Numbered from the stretch's first letter, positions 33,229-42,376 are shown. The stretch: DNA of 64,000 bases from Bacillus_BA songklensis (GCF_042649685.1 NZ_JBHRZT010000052.1:620001-684000), one strand, 5' to 3'. The notes: generated from the sequence alone by a model not told the origin. Translations and numbers: made by a program.

Positions 33229-33650
33229 AACTATGAGGATTAAAGCTCTTCAAGCTAGCTTTTTGAAAGATTGTACTGTAGATAGTTGGTTAGGAGGAGT
33301 TAGTTGGCAAGGAAAGTCTTCATCCTAATCAACTAATAAACTATAGTGATTGCATGTTGAGAGGGAAGTGACTATTGAGCTTAGATAAGGTGCTGGAAGC
33401 CTTGTACGATAAGGGTTTGAGGAACGTTCGGTGCTAAATTAAGTAACATTGATTGAACGGTATATAAGTATAAATAGGAAGAAACACGGTTGAGATTGAG
33501 AGTGAAACGAAAATTTATTAAGAAGTAGCTTGGTAAATTGAATAGAAATTGCGACGTGGGTATGTGAGTTAGATTTAATTTAGTGGGTTAGTAGTTGGTT
33601 GGAAAAGAATAAGATATTCCAAATAAGTACTAAGCAACTATATAAATCAC
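33229..33650. other. Degenerate DNA next to the IS element
   Basis: No convincing gene. A short coding-like scrap (SLDKVLEALYDKGLRNVRC, about 33378-33435) and a copy of the TAGGAAGAAAC motif at 33475 are present. Confidence 0.35.
33475..33489 (+). repeat. Short dispersed motif TAGGAAGAAAC, copy 4
   Basis: TAGGAAGAAACACGG; matches 5511, 8106 and 28252 over the first 12-14 bases, then diverges. Confidence 0.4.
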
Positions 33651-33652
33651 GA

Positions 33653-34195
33653 TTAATATTCCGGCATGGCTAACGATCCAATCCGTTGGAGCACTTTTTC
33701 AGGAAATCGATCTAGGTGCTCTAAAAACGATGAAACTGATTTTCGGATATCGTGCTGGGTGGCATGAAACCGATTGACGATAACACTCTCTTTCAACCAT
33801 CCCACGGCGTTTAGGTTAGGAGAGTACGGCGGAAGAAAAAGAAGAGTCAGTCGATGTTCCTTTTCTTGCAGGAAAGGCTTTGGGATTTTTGCATGATGGA
33901 TACGGGCGTTATCGAGGATCATGATGACGTGTCGATCCTCATATTGTGCCAATGTATAGCGAAGAAACGTGTAAAACGATTGGGCATTACATTGGTTCGT
34001 TTCCATACAAAGAAATTCGCCGTTTCGAATGTTTACGCAACCGAATAAACTCACCGTCGCATGATGGCCATGCGTGGGAATTTGCGTTTGTTTCCCTTTG
34101 ACACTCCATGTGGAACGGAGCGTTTGGTAATCGCGAATGTGGCTTTCATCTTCATATAAAAGAATTACATCGTCTGAGACGTTTTTTTCACCATG
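33653..34195 (-). CDS. IS630 transposase, DDE half (orfB)
   Basis: Begins in the -1 frame after the A7 run: NVSDDVILLYEDESHIRDYQ. The first two catalytic acids are visible (YEDESH; MILDNARIHHAK). The third, normally the Glu in a PPYSPxLNxxExxW motif, is missing: the sequence reads PPYSPNLNAVGWLKESV, where relatives have NxxERLWGWLKESV. Four residues including the Glu are gone in frame. The upstream frame continues to 34279 without a ribosome site, so expression depends on frameshifting. The protein should be inactive. Confidence 0.75.
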   Translation of the reverse strand, partial: HGEKNVSDDVILLYEDESHIRDYQTLRSTWSVKGKQTQIPTHGHHATVSLFGCVNIRNGEFLCMETNQCNAQSFYTFLRYTLAQYEDRHVIMILDNARIHHAKIPKPFLQEKEHRLTLLFLPPYSPNLNAVGWLKESVIVNRFHATQHDIRKSVSSFLEHLDRFPEKVLQRIGSLAMPEY

Positions 34196-34710
34196 TCTAA
34201 TTCCCGTTGAAACGCTTCTTGTTTTAGACGGTTGGCACGCTTGAGAGTATAGGTGGGCCGCGTATAGCTGAAACCCCATCGTTTCAACATATCGCTAATG
34301 CCACTACGGGACATCGTAATGGCGAACTTGTCTTCGATGACGTGCTTTAAAATACGCGTGTCCCAACGTGATTCAAAGCCATATCCTTCTTCTGCCGGTG
34401 TGCTGTGTTCAAGCATTCGTCGCAATTCTTGTTCTTCCGTTGTTGACAGAAAAGGCGGCTTGCCCGGCGAATAATCACGATGTAATAAGGCGTCCATTCC
34501 ACCACGATTAAATTTTTTGACATAGCCTGAAATGGTTTCACGATGGACGTTTAGGAGTTTGGCCACTTGAATTGCATAATACCCTTGCATAATCAGACGA
34601 ATCACCGCCACTCGTTTCGCCATAGAAGCCTTTTTAATCGTTTTCTCATGCGCTTGAAGTTGTTCAATTGTCCAGCCATGGTTATTGGTAATGGTCAGTC
34701 CTTTTCTCAT
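34165..34710 (-). CDS. IS630 transposase, helix-turn-helix half (orfA)
   Basis: 181 residues. An HTH region (RVAVIRLIMQGYYAIQVAKL, then HRETISGYVKKFNRGGMDAL), then a second winged helix typical of IS630 (PGKPPFLSTTEEQELRRML, ISDMLKRWGFSYTRPTY). AGGAGCG precedes ATG 34710. Frame A ends shortly after ELDMVKK at the A7 run (GTG AAA AAA A), where -1 slippage would fuse it to the DDE half. Confidence 0.78.
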   Translation of the reverse strand: MRKGLTITNNHGWTIEQLQAHEKTIKKASMAKRVAVIRLIMQGYYAIQVAKLLNVHRETISGYVKKFNRGGMDALLHRDYSPGKPPFLSTTEEQELRRMLEHSTPAEEGYGFESRWDTRILKHVIEDKFAITMSRSGISDMLKRWGFSYTRPTYTLKRANRLKQEAFQRELDMVKKTSQTM

Positions 34711-34894
34711 CTAGATTCGCTCCTTTGTTTGTTCTTTTAAGAGCAGTATAGACAAGAAAGATAGACCCTTAAACATGTCGAGAAATTAAATCGAATTTAT
34801 ATAAATGTAAATATCAACTTAATAATTTTGTGGTTTATGATCAAAACATAACGGCTCATTGTAATTTAAATAATAAAGTTAAGGGGGGGTTATT

Positions 34895-35593
34895 ATGAAA
34901 TTTGCACCAGTAGAACATGTAGAAGTTGATTCTATTAAGCTTGAAGAAATTAAAGGATACAAGGGAATTTATAACAGATATATAAAAAGAATATTTGATG
35001 TTTTATTAGCACTTATATTTTTAATAATTTTGTTACCAGTTTATATAGTTGTATCTATATTCATAATCTTAGAAACTGGTTTTCCTGTTCTTTATAAAGC
35101 TGAACGCGGTGGATATAATGGGAAAAACTTCAGGATTTATAAGTTCCGTACAATGGTTAAGGATGCCGACAAAATCGGTGGAGGTACAACAGCGTTGAAT
35201 GATAGTAGAATCACAAAGGTTGGTAACTTTCTACGTAAAACAAAACTTGATGAAATTACACAACTTCTAAACATTATTAAAGGAGAAATGAGTTTCATTG
35301 GACCACGTCCGGAGTTGGTAAAATACACCTCTCAATACAGTGGTAACGAGGAATTTATATTAAAAGTAAGACCTGGAATAACTGATTATAGTTCAATAGA
35401 ATTTATTAATCTTGATGAAATAGTCGGCAGAGAAAATGCTGATGAGATTTACGAAAAGTTTGTTCTAAAAAAGAAAAATCAACTACGAATTAAATACGCT
35501 GCAACAGTATCAATGAAAACGGATGTCTATCTATTTTTTAATACTGTATGGAGAGTCGTTCAAAAAGCAATTAAACATATTGCAAATAAATAA
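34895..35593 (+). CDS. Undecaprenyl-phosphate sugar-1-phosphate transferase (priming enzyme)
   Basis: 232 residues. One N-terminal membrane hairpin (IFDVLLALIFLIILLPVYIV) is followed by the bacterial sugar transferase domain: FPVLYKAERGGYNGKNFRIY, KFRTMVKDAD, LRKTKLDEITQLLNIIKGEM, SFIGPRPELV and VRPGITDYSS. This PglC/EpsL-like class transfers a sugar phosphate from a UDP-sugar to undecaprenyl phosphate and starts repeat-unit assembly. Start behind AAGGGGGGG. First gene of the AT-rich cassette, directly after the IS element. Confidence 0.92.
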   Translation: MKFAPVEHVEVDSIKLEEIKGYKGIYNRYIKRIFDVLLALIFLIILLPVYIVVSIFIILETGFPVLYKAERGGYNGKNFRIYKFRTMVKDADKIGGGTTALNDSRITKVGNFLRKTKLDEITQLLNIIKGEMSFIGPRPELVKYTSQYSGNEEFILKVRPGITDYSSIEFINLDEIVGRENADEIYEKFVLKKKNQLRIKYAATVSMKTDVYLFFNTVWRVVQKAIKHIANK

Positions 35594-35608
35594 ATAGGAG
35601 AATGTTCT

Positions 35609-36562
35609 ATGGAATATATTACTCTGAAAAATTCAGATTTAAAAGTTTCTAGGCTATGTATGGGTGGATGTCCTATGGGTGGTCATGGTTGGGGAGAGGT
35701 ATCAGAAAATAACTTGATTAATGCAGTTCATACTGCAATAGATCAGGGTGTTAATTTTTTTGATACCGCTGATACTTATGGGCTTGGTAAATCGGAAGAG
35801 GTATTGGGCAGATCAATTAAAAGAAACAGAGATAAAGTAGTGATTGCTACTAAATTCGGTGTGCGTGTTGAAAATGGTAAGACATTTTTTGACAACAGCC
35901 CAGAGTGGATAGAAAGAGCAGTTAAAGGCAGTTTGAAAAGATTAGGAACAGACTACATTGACTTATATCAAATTCACTACAGGGACAATAAAACTAATAT
36001 TAATGATGTTATCTATAAGTTAGAGGATTTAAAAACCAAAGGGTACATTCGTTATTATGGATTGTCAAATATACATCAAGAAGATAAAACTGAACTTAAC
36101 TCACATATTGGGAAATTTGTTAGCTTCCAAGATGAATATAGTTTAGCTTGTAGAAAGAATGAAAAGGACTTACTCAATCTATCAAATGAACTCGAACTCA
36201 CTCCATTAACGTGGGGAAGTCTAGGACAAGGGATACTAACTGGAAAGTATGATAGTAATGTAAAGTTTGGTTCTGACGATAGACGTTCAAGAGACGTGTA
36301 TGTAAATTTCCATGGTGAAAAACTTAAGAAAAACTTGGAAATCGTTAATGTCATGAGAAAAATTTCAGAGCAAACTGGAAGGTCAATCCCTTCAATTGCT
36401 TTACGCTTTATTCTTGATCATATACCTAATTCAGTTGTATTGGCTGGGATAAAAAACCCTAACCAACTTTTATCCAATCTCGAAGCAATGCAGTGGAATT
36501 TATCAACAGAACAAATTGAGGAACTATTAATGATATCAGAGGATAAGGAGGTTGCAAAATGA
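35609..36562 (+). CDS. Aldo/keto reductase in the glycan cassette
   Basis: 317 residues. The AKR fold is clear: GVNFFDTADTYGLGKSEEVL with the catalytic Asp and Tyr, VIATKFGVRV with Lys, DYIDLYQIHYRD with the catalytic His, and the C-terminal NADPH motif SVVLAGIKNPNQL. It stands 16 bp after the priming transferase and its TGA overlaps the ATG of the transketolase subunit gene. An NADPH-dependent reduction of a keto or aldehyde sugar is the likely role; context suggests the substrate is made by, or made for, the transketolase pair. Confidence 0.85.
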   Translation: MEYITLKNSDLKVSRLCMGGCPMGGHGWGEVSENNLINAVHTAIDQGVNFFDTADTYGLGKSEEVLGRSIKRNRDKVVIATKFGVRVENGKTFFDNSPEWIERAVKGSLKRLGTDYIDLYQIHYRDNKTNINDVIYKLEDLKTKGYIRYYGLSNIHQEDKTELNSHIGKFVSFQDEYSLACRKNEKDLLNLSNELELTPLTWGSLGQGILTGKYDSNVKFGSDDRRSRDVYVNFHGEKLKKNLEIVNVMRKISEQTGRSIPSIALRFILDHIPNSVVLAGIKNPNQLLSNLEAMQWNLSTEQIEELLMISEDKEVAK

Positions 36563-37416
36563 ATAGTTTACAACTAGCCTGGAAAATTAGACGACATGGA
36601 ATAGAAATGACACATATTTCGAAAGGGTCACATATAGGTGCAATATTATCTGTAACAGACATTATTGCAGTACTTTATAACGATATCGCCAACATAGATC
36701 CCGAAAATCCTAAAATGCCAGAAAGAGATAGAATTATTCTCAGTAAAGGCCATGCAGGTGCTGCAATATATGCTGCACTAGCAGAAAAAGGCTTTTTTGA
36801 TATTGAAGAATTAAAAACACACTATGCTGATGGTAGTAGATTGTCTGGTCATGTTTCACATAAAGGTATTCCTGGTGTTGAGTTTTCGACGGGATCTCTT
36901 GGTCACGGATTATCAGTTGCAGCAGGTATGGCATATGGAGCAAAAAAAGACCAAAAGAATCATAACGTATTCGTTATATTAGGTGATGGGGAATGTGATG
37001 AAGGATCGGTCTGGGAAGCTGCCTTAATGGCTAACCATTATAGACTTAATAATTTAGTTGCAGTTATAGATCATAATAAAATGCAAAGCTTGGATTTTTG
37101 TGACAATACAATCGAGCTATCGCCTTTTGCAGATAAGTGGAGAGCGTTTGGGTGGAACGTGATTGATATTGATGGTCATAATCATGATGAATTAAGAGAC
37201 GCATATAATCAGGCTACTTCTTCACAAAACAAGCCTACTGTAATTATCGCTAATACCATAAAAGGAAAAGGGATTTCATTTATGGAAAATGATATACTTT
37301 GGCACTATCGCTTCCCGCATGAAGGTGAAGAATATGATTCGGCTGTTGCTGAATTAAAAGAGCAAATGCCCGAAGGTGTATTAGATATGTATGAATTGGA
37401 GGCTCAAAAGGTATGA
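36559..37416 (+). CDS. Transketolase, N-terminal (TPP-binding) subunit
   Basis: 285 residues. Split-type transketolase, first half: IILSKGHAGAAIYAALAEKG, STGSLGHGLSVAAGMAYGAK and the TPP signature GDGECDEGSVWEAALMANHY, ending with the Asn-containing metal region. It overlaps the upstream stop by 4 bp and the downstream start by 4 bp. Split transketolases are usual in archaea and also occur in secondary metabolism and sugar gene clusters. A housekeeping role is less likely at this position; transfer of a two-carbon unit to make a special ketose is an inference. Confidence 0.88.
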   Translation: MNSLQLAWKIRRHGIEMTHISKGSHIGAILSVTDIIAVLYNDIANIDPENPKMPERDRIILSKGHAGAAIYAALAEKGFFDIEELKTHYADGSRLSGHVSHKGIPGVEFSTGSLGHGLSVAAGMAYGAKKDQKNHNVFVILGDGECDEGSVWEAALMANHYRLNNLVAVIDHNKMQSLDFCDNTIELSPFADKWRAFGWNVIDIDGHNHDELRDAYNQATSSQNKPTVIIANTIKGKGISFMENDILWHYRFPHEGEEYDSAVAELKEQMPEGVLDMYELEAQKV

Positions 37417-38339
37417 GGGATACGTTTGTAAAAACTTTAATAGATATAGCAAAAGAAGATAAAAATGTACACCTTATAACAGGGGATCTAGGATTTGGTG
37501 TATTAAAACCATTTTGGGAACAGTTACCTGATCAATTCACAAATGCTGGGATTGCTGAACAAAATATGACAAGTTTTGCTGCAGGTTTGGCTTTAGAAGG
37601 GAAGACGGTATTTACTTATTCTATTGGAAACTTCCCAACATTAAGAGCTATTGAGCAAATAAGGAATGACTGTGCTTATCATAATGCAAACGTGAAGATT
37701 GTTTGTGTAGGTGGAGGATTTGTTTACGGGTCTTTAGGAATGAGTCACCATGCTACAGAGGATTTATCAATAATGAGGGCATTGCCTGATGTTACAGTTC
37801 TTGCACCAGGTGATTTGGTTGAAGCTGAATATGCAACTAGAGCTATCTATGAGCACGAAGGTACATGTTATTTGAGACTTGGTAGAGGCGGAGAAAAACG
37901 TATTCATGATAAAATAGATGATTTTCAAATCGGAAAGGCAATTAAAATAAAAGATGGCGCGAGAGTAGCAATATTTTCTACAGGTGCTATTTTTGATGAA
38001 GCAATGGAAGCAAAAGAAATATTAAGTAAAGATGGAGTTAATCCTGCATTATATACATTTCCAACAGTAAAGCCAATCGATAGAAAAACGATTGAAGAGT
38101 GCGCAAAAAAATTTGAGTTCATAGTGACTGTTGAAGAACATAATGTTATTGGCGGGTTTGGTAGTGCTGTTTCGGAGGTTATGGCTGAACTAGCAGGTAC
38201 AAAAGCAAGAATTATAAAGGTTGGCCTAAATGATATGTACTCTAGTATTGTAGGCTCTCAAAATTATTTGAGAGATGTGTATGGGATGAGCTCGAGTAAA
38301 ATCGTTAATAGAATTGAAGAAATCATAGCGAAGAGTTAA
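37413..38339 (+). CDS. Transketolase, C-terminal (pyrimidine-binding) subunit
   Basis: 308 residues, second half of the split enzyme: LITGDLGFGVLKPFWEQLPD, FTNAGIAEQNMTSFAAGLAL with the catalytic Glu that activates TPP, GMSHHATEDLSIMRALPDVT and the C-terminal domain with TVEEHNVIGGFGSAVSEVM. It forms an alpha2beta2 enzyme with the upstream subunit. The two genes overlap by 4 bp. Confidence 0.88.
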   Translation: MRDTFVKTLIDIAKEDKNVHLITGDLGFGVLKPFWEQLPDQFTNAGIAEQNMTSFAAGLALEGKTVFTYSIGNFPTLRAIEQIRNDCAYHNANVKIVCVGGGFVYGSLGMSHHATEDLSIMRALPDVTVLAPGDLVEAEYATRAIYEHEGTCYLRLGRGGEKRIHDKIDDFQIGKAIKIKDGARVAIFSTGAIFDEAMEAKEILSKDGVNPALYTFPTVKPIDRKTIEECAKKFEFIVTVEEHNVIGGFGSAVSEVMAELAGTKARIIKVGLNDMYSSIVGSQNYLRDVYGMSSSKIVNRIEEIIAKS

Positions 38340-38352
38340 GAGGGAGTACAAT

Positions 38353-39165
38353 ATGGACTACAGTGTTTTAACATCTGTTTATTACAAAGAGGACCCAGAA
38401 TATTTAAAATTAAGTGTTTTAAGTATGTTGAATCAAACGGTACCAACTAATGACTTTGTTATAGTAAAAGATGGACCGTTAACAGATGAACTAGAGGATG
38501 TTTTACGTGATTTTGAAAAAAAATACACAAACATAAATATTATTAGCTTGTCTGAAAATGTTGGATTAGGCTCTGCTTTAAACGCTGGTTTAAATAAGTG
38601 TAAAAATGAATTGGTGGCAAGAATGGACACAGATGATATAGCATTTAAAAATAGATGCCAATTACAGCTGGAAGAATTTGCGAGTGATCCTGAATTGGAT
38701 ATTGTCGGTTCGTTTATGTATGAGTTTTATGATAATCCTGAGCAGTTTACAGCAATTAAGAGGGTCCCAATTACTCATAAAGAAATTTATAAATTTGCAA
38801 AAAGAAGAAACCCATTTAATCATCCTACGGTAATGTATAAAAAAAGTACGATTTTAAGTAATGGTGGTTATAGTACTTTAAGACGTGGTCAGGATATTGA
38901 ACTATTCACAAGATTACTTTATCAAGGCTGTAAAGGGAAGAATATTGATAAACCTTTAGTTAAATTTAGAACTAATGACAACATGTACAAGCGCCGTAAG
39001 TCATGGTCTACAGCAAAAAACTATATTGGAGTTATATATAAATCTTGGAAAATGGGATATGCTGGATTTTTTGATTTAATGTACGTGTTTACCTTGCAAA
39101 CTGGCTTATTGGTTATACCAACACCTTTAGGGAAATGGATTTTCAGAAAGTTTTTTAGAAGATAG
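38353..39165 (+). CDS. Glycosyltransferase family 2
   Basis: 270 residues. GT-A fold: SVLTSVYYKEDPEYLKLSVL, FVIVKDGPLTDEL, ENVGLGSALNAGL and the metal-binding DxD as MDTDDIAF. A basic/hydrophobic C-terminus (FRKFFRR) suggests membrane association. It resembles AmsE-type enzymes of amylovoran and capsule clusters. It adds one sugar to the lipid-linked repeat unit; donor and acceptor cannot be read from the sequence. Ribosome site GAGGGAG. Confidence 0.85.
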   Translation: MDYSVLTSVYYKEDPEYLKLSVLSMLNQTVPTNDFVIVKDGPLTDELEDVLRDFEKKYTNINIISLSENVGLGSALNAGLNKCKNELVARMDTDDIAFKNRCQLQLEEFASDPELDIVGSFMYEFYDNPEQFTAIKRVPITHKEIYKFAKRRNPFNHPTVMYKKSTILSNGGYSTLRRGQDIELFTRLLYQGCKGKNIDKPLVKFRTNDNMYKRRKSWSTAKNYIGVIYKSWKMGYAGFFDLMYVFTLQTGLLVIPTPLGKWIFRKFFRR

Positions 39166-39213
39166 TTGACATTGGTTATTGTAAAATAACTACTTGGTGT
39201 TTGGAGGTATTAT

Positions 39214-40122
39214 ATGATTATTGCCAAAATGTTAGGCGGTCTGGGGAATCAAATGTTTTGTTATGCATTTGCAAGAAGTTTACAACTTGAAAATAATGAA
39301 GAATTATTTCTGGATTGTGGTGTTTATAATAGATATAAAGTAAGAGACTATTCATTAAACATGTTAAATATACCCGATACAATCAAGAATAGTAGTGAAG
39401 TTAAGAGAAGAGTGGTATCAAATGGTTATTTAAATTTATCTCAGAAATTATATCATGTATTTTTTAAGATCAAAAAAGTATCTCTTCGTACTGATAAAAT
39501 AGGTGAGAGTGTTTTTCAGCTGTTAGGAGAAAAGGGTCTTTATTATAATTTAGATAGATATTACTATCCTATTGTGGAGAGTAAAAAGGAATTTAAATAT
39601 ACCTATGGTTATTTCCAAAGTGAAAAATATTTCAGGGGCCATAAAGAGCTAATTAAAAAAGAACTTAAGGTAAGAATTCAGCCAACAAATAAAGAGAAAG
39701 AGTTATTGGAAGATATTAAAAGTAATGATGCAGTTGGAATTAGTATTAGATGGGGAAAAGATTACCGCAATTCACCTCTAAATATATGTAATAAGGAATA
39801 TTATTATAAAGCAATGGATATTATTGCGGAGAAAATTGAAGAACCTACTTTTTATATTTTTTCAGATTGTATTGAAGATGTAGTAAAAGATTTTGATTTT
39901 AAATATCCTGTGAGATATATTGAAGGCTTTAAAGACTATGAGAGTTTACGCCTCCTTTACACTTGTAAACATTTTATTATTGCCAATAGTTCTTTTTCAT
40001 GGTGGGGGGCATATTTATCAGAAAACAACCAAAAGATTGTTATTGCGCCAAGTAAATGGTATAAAGATAGCACTAAAAGACCAGACATATATTTAGATGA
40101 TATGGTTTTAATAGATGTGTAA
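39214..40122 (+). CDS. GT11 family alpha-1,2-fucosyltransferase-like enzyme
   Basis: 302 residues. GT11 motifs are all visible: AKMLGGLGNQMFCYAFARSL at the start, ISIRWGKDYRN (the [H/I]xRxGDY-type motif that binds GDP) and the late FIIANSSFSWWGAYLS. Known members transfer L-fucose from GDP-fucose in alpha-1,2 linkage. No GDP-fucose synthesis genes (gmd, fcl) lie in this window, so the donor either comes from elsewhere or is another 6-deoxy sugar nucleotide. Ribosome site GGAGG. Confidence 0.88.
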   Translation: MIIAKMLGGLGNQMFCYAFARSLQLENNEELFLDCGVYNRYKVRDYSLNMLNIPDTIKNSSEVKRRVVSNGYLNLSQKLYHVFFKIKKVSLRTDKIGESVFQLLGEKGLYYNLDRYYYPIVESKKEFKYTYGYFQSEKYFRGHKELIKKELKVRIQPTNKEKELLEDIKSNDAVGISIRWGKDYRNSPLNICNKEYYYKAMDIIAEKIEEPTFYIFSDCIEDVVKDFDFKYPVRYIEGFKDYESLRLLYTCKHFIIANSSFSWWGAYLSENNQKIVIAPSKWYKDSTKRPDIYLDDMVLIDV

Positions 40123-40215
40123 GGGGAGGAGTTAATAAAATCATGTTATGGAGTAATACTTTGCTACCCATCAATAAAAGAGCCCAATAAAATATACTAA
40201 ATATGAGGTATATCT

Positions 40216-41067
40216 ATGGTAAATAAAAAAACTTTTGCTGTTGAGGTTGTTTTATATAAGCCAGAAATAGCAGATATAGAAAAGGTGAATGGTTATCTAA
40301 ATGATTTTGATCGAGTAATCATTTTTGATAATACTGAAGATAATAGTGAGTATGTAGATTTTATTAATAAAGATAAAAGATTGGTGTATATTTACAACTC
40401 TGAAAATATGGGGTTAAGCTATGCGTATAATTATGTATTAAAATCAATTTATTTAGATAAAATTGATTACCTTTGCACAATGGATCAGGATAGTGTTTTT
40501 CAAAGTGAAGATATTGTGAAGATGAAAGATTTTATATGTAGAAGTCAATTTGAAAATGTAGGTATATACGCACCCACGATAATTTTTAAAGGTAAAAAGA
40601 TTTTAAATCATGGTGAGGATGAATATGGCTTTGTTGATTGGGTGATCAGTTCAGGTAGTTTTATTAATCTTTCTATAATGAATAATGAAAAAATTAGATT
40701 TGATGAAAATTATTTTATTGACAGGGTTGATGTTGATTTCTGCAAGCAAGTTAAATTACGTGGTTATAAAATAATCAAATATCACAAAAGTAATCTTAAA
40801 CAAAGTCTTGGCAGCCTATCGAAAAGTGGTGTTATTCAACATTCTGCATTAAGATGTTATTACATTACTAGAAATAGACTGTATTACAATAAAAAATATT
40901 ATAATAAGTTTTATTTTTATGTAGTATCGCTATTACAGTCTATAAATAATATATGTAAGATTTTATTTTTTGAAGATGATAAATCTAAAAAAATAAAATA
41001 CATTTATTTTGGTATTAGAGATTTTTGGTATAAGAAATACGGTAAATTTGTGCCAAAAAGTGATTAA
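40216..41067 (+). CDS. Glycosyltransferase family 2, rhamnosyltransferase-like
   Basis: 283 residues. Starts with the typical AVEVVLYKPEIADI, then RVIIFDNTEDNSEYV, NSENMGLSYAYNYVL, DxD as TMDQDSVF, and the WVISSGSFINLS acceptor region with ENYFIDRVDVDFC. This is the RfbF/WbbL-like group that often uses dTDP-rhamnose, which fits rmlACDB downstream. The DNA is very AT-rich. Confidence 0.82.
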   Translation: MVNKKTFAVEVVLYKPEIADIEKVNGYLNDFDRVIIFDNTEDNSEYVDFINKDKRLVYIYNSENMGLSYAYNYVLKSIYLDKIDYLCTMDQDSVFQSEDIVKMKDFICRSQFENVGIYAPTIIFKGKKILNHGEDEYGFVDWVISSGSFINLSIMNNEKIRFDENYFIDRVDVDFCKQVKLRGYKIIKYHKSNLKQSLGSLSKSGVIQHSALRCYYITRNRLYYNKKYYNKFYFYVVSLLQSINNICKILFFEDDKSKKIKYIYFGIRDFWYKKYGKFVPKSD

Positions 41068-41092
41068 ACATACTCCACAACTGGAGGTAAAC

Positions 41093-42376
41093 ATGTATAT
41101 ATTTACGGTTTTAGTATTGTTATTACTGTTAATAATGTCCGTTATATTAAATAGAAAGAAAAACTTTGTTTTAGTAGGTTTTTACGGTATATGGCTTGTA
41201 GTAATAATTTTAAGTGGTTTAAAACTATATGGACTTGTCGAATTTTCCACAAGAGTCTATTATGTAGTTTTAATTGGAATTACAGGTTTTACTGTTGGTT
41301 ATATTTTTATGAAAAATAGTAAAATATTAACTTTAAGTACTAAATATAAAAGTGGAGTTACGCAAGATTATCAAATTAATATTAAAATATTGACTAAGTT
41401 TTTATGGGTCATACTATTTTTTTATTTAATACAATTATCAAAAGTAATTTCATTATTATTAAATGGAGTTAGTTGGTTAGAAATAAGGTATTATTATTAC
41501 ACAACAGGTATATTATTTAATGGGTTTGAAAAGTTTTTTTCTACTTGGGTAGCACTACCATTTATATTTTTTTTACTTGCACCACTATTATTGAATCTAT
41601 TTTTAGATGGATTTAGAAATAAGAAAGTTTTTACACTGGCTTTATTTTCTGTAATTTCTCATATTATAGTTACTCAAGGCAAAGAATTATTTATTTACTG
41701 GTTTATGAGCATATGTTTATGCTTAGCATTTAATAATAAAAGATTGTCAAAAACTAATAAAAAACTAATATTTAGAACTTTATTATTCATAATTGCTTCT
41801 ATATTTATTATTCAATTTAGTAGAAATGGTCAGTTATCTATTGATTTCTTATATAATTATTTAGGTATTTCTATGACGGTTATGGATCATTGGCTAAATT
41901 ATATTGATGAAAATAATATTATGGCATATGGCTTAGCTTTCTCAAATGGTATTTTAAATATACCTTTTTCTTTAACAGAGAAGATAACAGGTTTTTATCC
42001 AGATTTTTTAATGAAAATAAACAATGAGCTAAATTATATCCTTTCAACAGGGATAATGGCTTTTGAGGGTAAAAGAGAAACAACAAATGTCTATATCACA
42101 ATGTTTACATTTTTTTATTATGATTTTCGATACTTTGGTGTATTTATAGAGAGTTTAATTTTTGGTTTGTTTATTGGGGCTTCAACAAAAAGATTTTATG
42201 CATCTAAGAGAACACTATATCATAAAACTCTATATTGTATAATTGCATTAAGTGCTTGGTGCTCATTTATATATTGGGGATTTTTTATTACTCCATATTT
42301 GCTTTCTTTTGTATATTTAAGACTCTTATTTAAGAAAAAAATTAATAGAGATAGGGGGGGGCAGTTAAGTGTTTGA
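41093..42376 (+). CDS. wzy: Polysaccharide repeat-unit polymerase (Wzy-like)
   Basis: 427 residues and about eleven hydrophobic segments; ATG 41093 is chosen because GGAGG lies 7 bp upstream. Sequence is poorly conserved, as usual for Wzy. A long loop in the second half (around residues 270-330) contains polar residues, and the position among glycosyltransferases and before the flippase supports O-antigen-type polymerase function: joining lipid-linked repeat units on the outer face of the membrane. Overlaps the next gene by 8 bp. Confidence 0.75.
   Translation: MYIFTVLVLLLLLIMSVILNRKKNFVLVGFYGIWLVVIILSGLKLYGLVEFSTRVYYVVLIGITGFTVGYIFMKNSKILTLSTKYKSGVTQDYQINIKILTKFLWVILFFYLIQLSKVISLLLNGVSWLEIRYYYYTTGILFNGFEKFFSTWVALPFIFFLLAPLLLNLFLDGFRNKKVFTLALFSVISHIIVTQGKELFIYWFMSICLCLAFNNKRLSKTNKKLIFRTLLFIIASIFIIQFSRNGQLSIDFLYNYLGISMTVMDHWLNYIDENNIMAYGLAFSNGILNIPFSLTEKITGFYPDFLMKINNELNYILSTGIMAFEGKRETTNVYITMFTFFYYDFRYFGVFIESLIFGLFIGASTKRFYASKRTLYHKTLYCIIALSAWCSFIYWGFFITPYLLSFVYLRLLFKKKINRDRGGQLSV

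Larger units (their letters stand above)
33650..34740 (-). mobile_element. IS630-family insertion sequence, probably inactive
   Basis: Two overlapping minus-strand frames encode a split IS630-type transposase joined by an A7 slippery run at about 34181-34187. Inverted repeats could not be defined by eye, so the element edges are approximate. IS630 elements target TA. It sits between galU and the sugar transferase gene at the border of the AT-rich cassette. Confidence 0.75.

Noticed and set aside
33600..34830. Terminal inverted repeats of the IS630 element
   Set aside because: Several short AT-rich matches exist (such as TATATAAAT near both ends), but none is long or well placed enough to define the ends.
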